From: Mycobacterium sp.
Lineage (GTDB): Bacteria; Actinomycetota; Actinomycetes; Mycobacteriales; Mycobacteriaceae
Direction: 5' to 3'
DNA length: 6,954 nt
NCBI GenBank assembly: GCA_025965815.1
Contig: JAOPWF010000278.1
Location: forward strand, 1-6,954
The position numbers were made by a program, and so were the translations under genes. The number at the start of each line of letters is the position of its first letter. Positions within the stretch are counted from its first letter, which is position 1. Shown here piece after piece: positions 5,078 through 6,954 of the stretch. The notes under the pieces were generated by a model. The model saw only the letters and a list, made by a program, of their open reading frames with translations, was not told the DNA's origin and searched no databases.

Positions 5078-6232
5078 ATGAACACGGCACTGCGCGCCGG
5101 CATCCCGCCGTTCCACGTGATGGACGTCTGGCTGGCTGCCGCCGAACGCCAGCGCACCCATGGCGATCTGGTGAATCTGTCGGCCGGGCAGCCCGGTGCG
5201 CCCGCGCCTGCACCGGTACGAGCGGCAGCGGCCGAGGCGCTGGCCAACGACCGGCTCGGCTACACGGTGGCGCTCGGGATTCCGGAACTACGCGCCGCGA
5301 TCGCGCAGTCGTACGCCGACCGGCACGGCCTCACCGTCGACGCCGACGACGTGGTGGTTACCACCGGCTCGACCGGTGGATTCCTGCTCTCGTTTCTGGC
5401 GTGCTTCGACGTGGGTGACCGGGTTGCCGTCACCAGCCCGGGCTACCCCTGTTACCGCAACATCCTGTCCGCGCTGGGCTGTGAAGTCGTCGAGATCCCA
5501 TGCGGGCCGCAGACCCGATTCCAGCCGACCGCGCAGATGCTGGCCGAGCTCGACCCGCCGGTGCGCGGCGTCGTGGTGGCCAGCCCGGCGAATCCCACCG
5601 GGACGGTGATTCCGGCCGGGGAGCTGGCCGCAATCGCGTCGTGGTGCGATGAATCCGGGGTGCGGTTGGTGAGCGACGAGATCTACCACGGCCTCGTCTA
5701 CGCGGGAGCCCCAGCCACCAGCAGCGCGTGGGAGACCTCGCGGGATGCGATCGTGGCCAACAGCTTCTCGAAGTACTTCGCGATGACCGGATGGCGGCTC
5801 GGCTGGCTGCTGGTTCCGGCCGAGCTGCGCCGGGCGGTGGACTGCCTGACGGGCAACTTCTCCATTTGCCCGCCCGCGCTGGCGCAGCATGCCGCCGTCG
5901 CTGCGTTCGACCCGGCGTCGATCGCCGAGGCCGACGGGCTGGTGCAGCAGTACGCCGTCAACCGCGACCTGCTGTTGCGCGGTCTGCCAGAGATCGGGCT
6001 GGACCGCCTGGCGCCCGCCGACGGGGCGTTCTACGTGTACGCCGACGTCTCGGCGTATACCAGCGATTCACTCGAGTTCTGCTCGAAACTGCTGGCGGAC
6101 ACCGGGGTTGCGATCGCGCCCGGTATCGACTTCGACACCGTGCACGGTGGCGGGTATGCGCGGTTCTCCTTCGCCGGTCCGGTGGCCGACATCGATGAGG
6201 CATTGCACCGGATCGGTACCTGGCTCCACTAG
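5078..6232 (+). CDS. aspB: AspB-like class I/II pyridoxal-phosphate aminotransferase
   Basis: This is a 384-residue fold-type I aminotransferase. Visible residues are ASPANPTGT (169-176) with the substrate-loop Asn172, Asp200 and Tyr203 in SDEIYHG (199-205) that contact the cofactor ring, the PLP Schiff-base Lys232 in NSFSKYFAMTGWRLGW, the phosphate-binding Arg240, and Arg362 in ARFSFAG, the likely carboxylate-binding Arg. It is therefore expected to be active on an amino acid/2-oxo acid pair; the amino acid is not determined. The gene lies 10 bases after fadE33, as in M. tuberculosis Rv3565, so it is probably co-transcribed under KstR2. The ATG at 5078 has no well-spaced Shine-Dalgarno sequence (GAGCAGG touches the ATG; GAGG lies about 18 bases upstream), so it may rely on ribosomes finishing fadE33. 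The upstream open frame inside fadE33 is a shadow. The symbol is the M. tuberculosis name and does not prove aspartate specificity. Its role in steroid breakdown is unknown to me. Confidence 0.9.
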   Translation: MNTALRAGIPPFHVMDVWLAAAERQRTHGDLVNLSAGQPGAPAPAPVRAAAAEALANDRLGYTVALGIPELRAAIAQSYADRHGLTVDADDVVVTTGSTGGFLLSFLACFDVGDRVAVTSPGYPCYRNILSALGCEVVEIPCGPQTRFQPTAQMLAELDPPVRGVVVASPANPTGTVIPAGELAAIASWCDESGVRLVSDEIYHGLVYAGAPATSSAWETSRDAIVANSFSKYFAMTGWRLGWLLVPAELRRAVDCLTGNFSICPPALAQHAAVAAFDPASIAEADGLVQQYAVNRDLLLRGLPEIGLDRLAPADGAFYVYADVSAYTSDSLEFCSKLLADTGVAIAPGIDFDTVHGGGYARFSFAGPVADIDEALHRIGTWLH

Positions 6233-6245
6233 GCGCCGAACACTG
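6233..6245. other. Convergent gap between aspB and the dehydrogenase
   Basis: Only 13 bases separate the two stop codons. I see no hairpin plus T-run in or just around the gap, so an intrinsic terminator is not supported. The two transcripts may end by Rho or overlap at their 3' ends. Confidence 0.5.
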
Positions 6246-6954
6246 TCAGCGCGCAGTCCATCCACCGTCCATGGTGTACGAGGCACCGGTCACCATCGCG
6301 GCATGCGGCGATGCCAGCCAACCGACCAACGACGCAACCTCCTCCGGTTCGACCAGTCGTTTGATGGCGCTCTCGGTAAGCAGGATCTTCGCCACGACCT
6401 CCTGCTCCGGAATGCCATGCGTGCGGGCCTGATCGGCGATCTGCCTGGCCACCAGAGGAGTTCGCACGTATCCAGGATTGACGCAGTTGCTGGTGACCTG
6501 ATGCGGTCCGCCCTCGAGCGCGGTCACCTTGGACAGGCCTTCCAGCGCGTGTTTGGCGGTGACGTAGCCGACCTTGTATTCCGAGGCCCGGATGCCGTGC
6601 ACTGACGAGATGTTGATGACCCGGCCGAAGTTCTGCTCATACATGTGCGGAAGAGCCGCACGGATCAGCAGAAACGGCGCCTCCGCCATGAGCGCGAGCA
6701 GTCTCCGGAAGCGTTCGGGCGCGAAGTCGACGATCGGGTCGATGCTCTGCACCCCTGCGTTGTTCACCAGGATGTCGACCTCGAGCTGAAGATCCTCGAG
6801 CGCCTTGACGTCGAGAAGGTCGACAGCCCAGGGGATTCCGTTGATCTCCTGCGCCAACCCCTTGGCAGCGACCTCATCGATGTCGGCGACGGTGACTGAC
6901 GCACCACGGGCGGCGAGTTCCCGCGCGCAGGCCGCGCCGATACCGCTCGCGCCG
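6246..6954 (-). CDS. D-3-hydroxybutyrate dehydrogenase-like short-chain dehydrogenase (5' end outside window)
   Basis: About 236 residues of a classical short-chain dehydrogenase are visible; the N-terminus is beyond the right edge. The first visible residues are GASGIG (6936-6953), the end of the glycine-rich NAD-binding motif, followed by VTVADID, whose Asp favours NAD. NNAG is at 6753-6764, catalytic Ser in INISSVHG near 6597-6617, and YVTAK (Tyr at 6564-6566, Lys at 6552-6554). The four residues that bind hydroxybutyrate in characterised bacterial 3-hydroxybutyrate dehydrogenases all appear in place: Gln in NAGVQ, His in SSVHG, Lys three before the catalytic Tyr, and Gln in LVARQI. The predicted reaction is D-3-hydroxybutyrate plus NAD to acetoacetate plus NADH, in the cytosol. 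The C-terminus MDGGWTAR fits the family. The TTG at 6857 is an internal codon and not a start. The gene is convergent with the steroid operon and shows no sign of sharing its control. Confidence 0.88.
   Translation of the reverse strand, partial: GASGIGAACARELAARGASVTVADIDEVAAKGLAQEINGIPWAVDLLDVKALEDLQLEVDILVNNAGVQSIDPIVDFAPERFRRLLALMAEAPFLLIRAALPHMYEQNFGRVINISSVHGIRASEYKVGYVTAKHALEGLSKVTALEGGPHQVTSNCVNPGYVRTPLVARQIADQARTHGIPEQEVVAKILLTESAIKRLVEPEEVASLVGWLASPHAAMVTGASYTMDGGWTAR

Noticed and set aside
6233..6290. Possible terminator after aspB (GGCGCC and a short CACC/GGTG pair)
   Set aside because: The stems are only 3-4 bases and there is no T-run; not enough to call a terminator.
6246..6857. 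TTG at 6857 as start of the dehydrogenase
   Set aside because: The frame stays open to the window edge and encodes the GASGIG NAD-binding motif upstream, so the TTG is an internal Leu.

Overview
The window is a high-G+C actinobacterial segment. Its gene order, divergent fadE30 | fadD3-fadE31-fadE32-fadE33-aspB, matches from memory the Mycobacterium tuberculosis locus Rv3560c to Rv3565, so a member of the Mycobacteriaceae (Mycobacterium or Mycolicibacterium) is the best guess. This is the part of the cholesterol/steroid catabolic region that handles the last two rings (C and D), left over as the indanedione-propionate HIP.

Layout. Positions 1-403 (minus strand) hold the N-terminal part of fadE30, cut by the window edge and interrupted by an in-frame TGA 31 bases from that edge. 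Positions 404-450 are a 47-bp divergent promoter region with a perfect 14-bp KstR2 operator at its exact centre, flanked by a second pair of inverted arms on the same axis. Positions 451-6232 (plus strand) are one tight transcription unit: fadD3 (HIP-CoA ligase), fadE31, fadE32, fadE33 (acyl-CoA dehydrogenase family subunits) and an aspB-like class I/II aminotransferase. The first four genes overlap by 1 to 4 bases, and the aminotransferase follows after 10 bases. Positions 6246-6954 (minus strand) hold a convergent short-chain dehydrogenase with all the substrate-binding residues of D-3-hydroxybutyrate dehydrogenase, cut by the right edge. Only 13 bases separate it from the aminotransferase.

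How the genes work together. FadD3 makes HIP-CoA, which is known in M. tuberculosis both to start ring C/D breakdown and to release KstR2 from its operator, so the first enzyme of the operon makes the inducer of the operon. FadE30 acts on an early HIP-CoA derivative. FadE31, FadE32 and FadE33 look like parts of heteromeric dehydrogenases. FadE31 carries the catalytic Glu and the SEPxxGSD flavin loop but lacks the RxQFG flavin motif. FadE32 and FadE33 are sister proteins with RxQFG but no catalytic Glu and no SEPxxGSD loop. The aminotransferase has every expected PLP residue but no obvious place in steroid breakdown.

No mobile element, CRISPR array, RNA gene or wholly new system is visible. 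The points most worth a second look are the TGA in fadE30, the double dyad at the operator, the predicted leaderless fadE30 message, and the split of active-site parts across FadE31/32/33.
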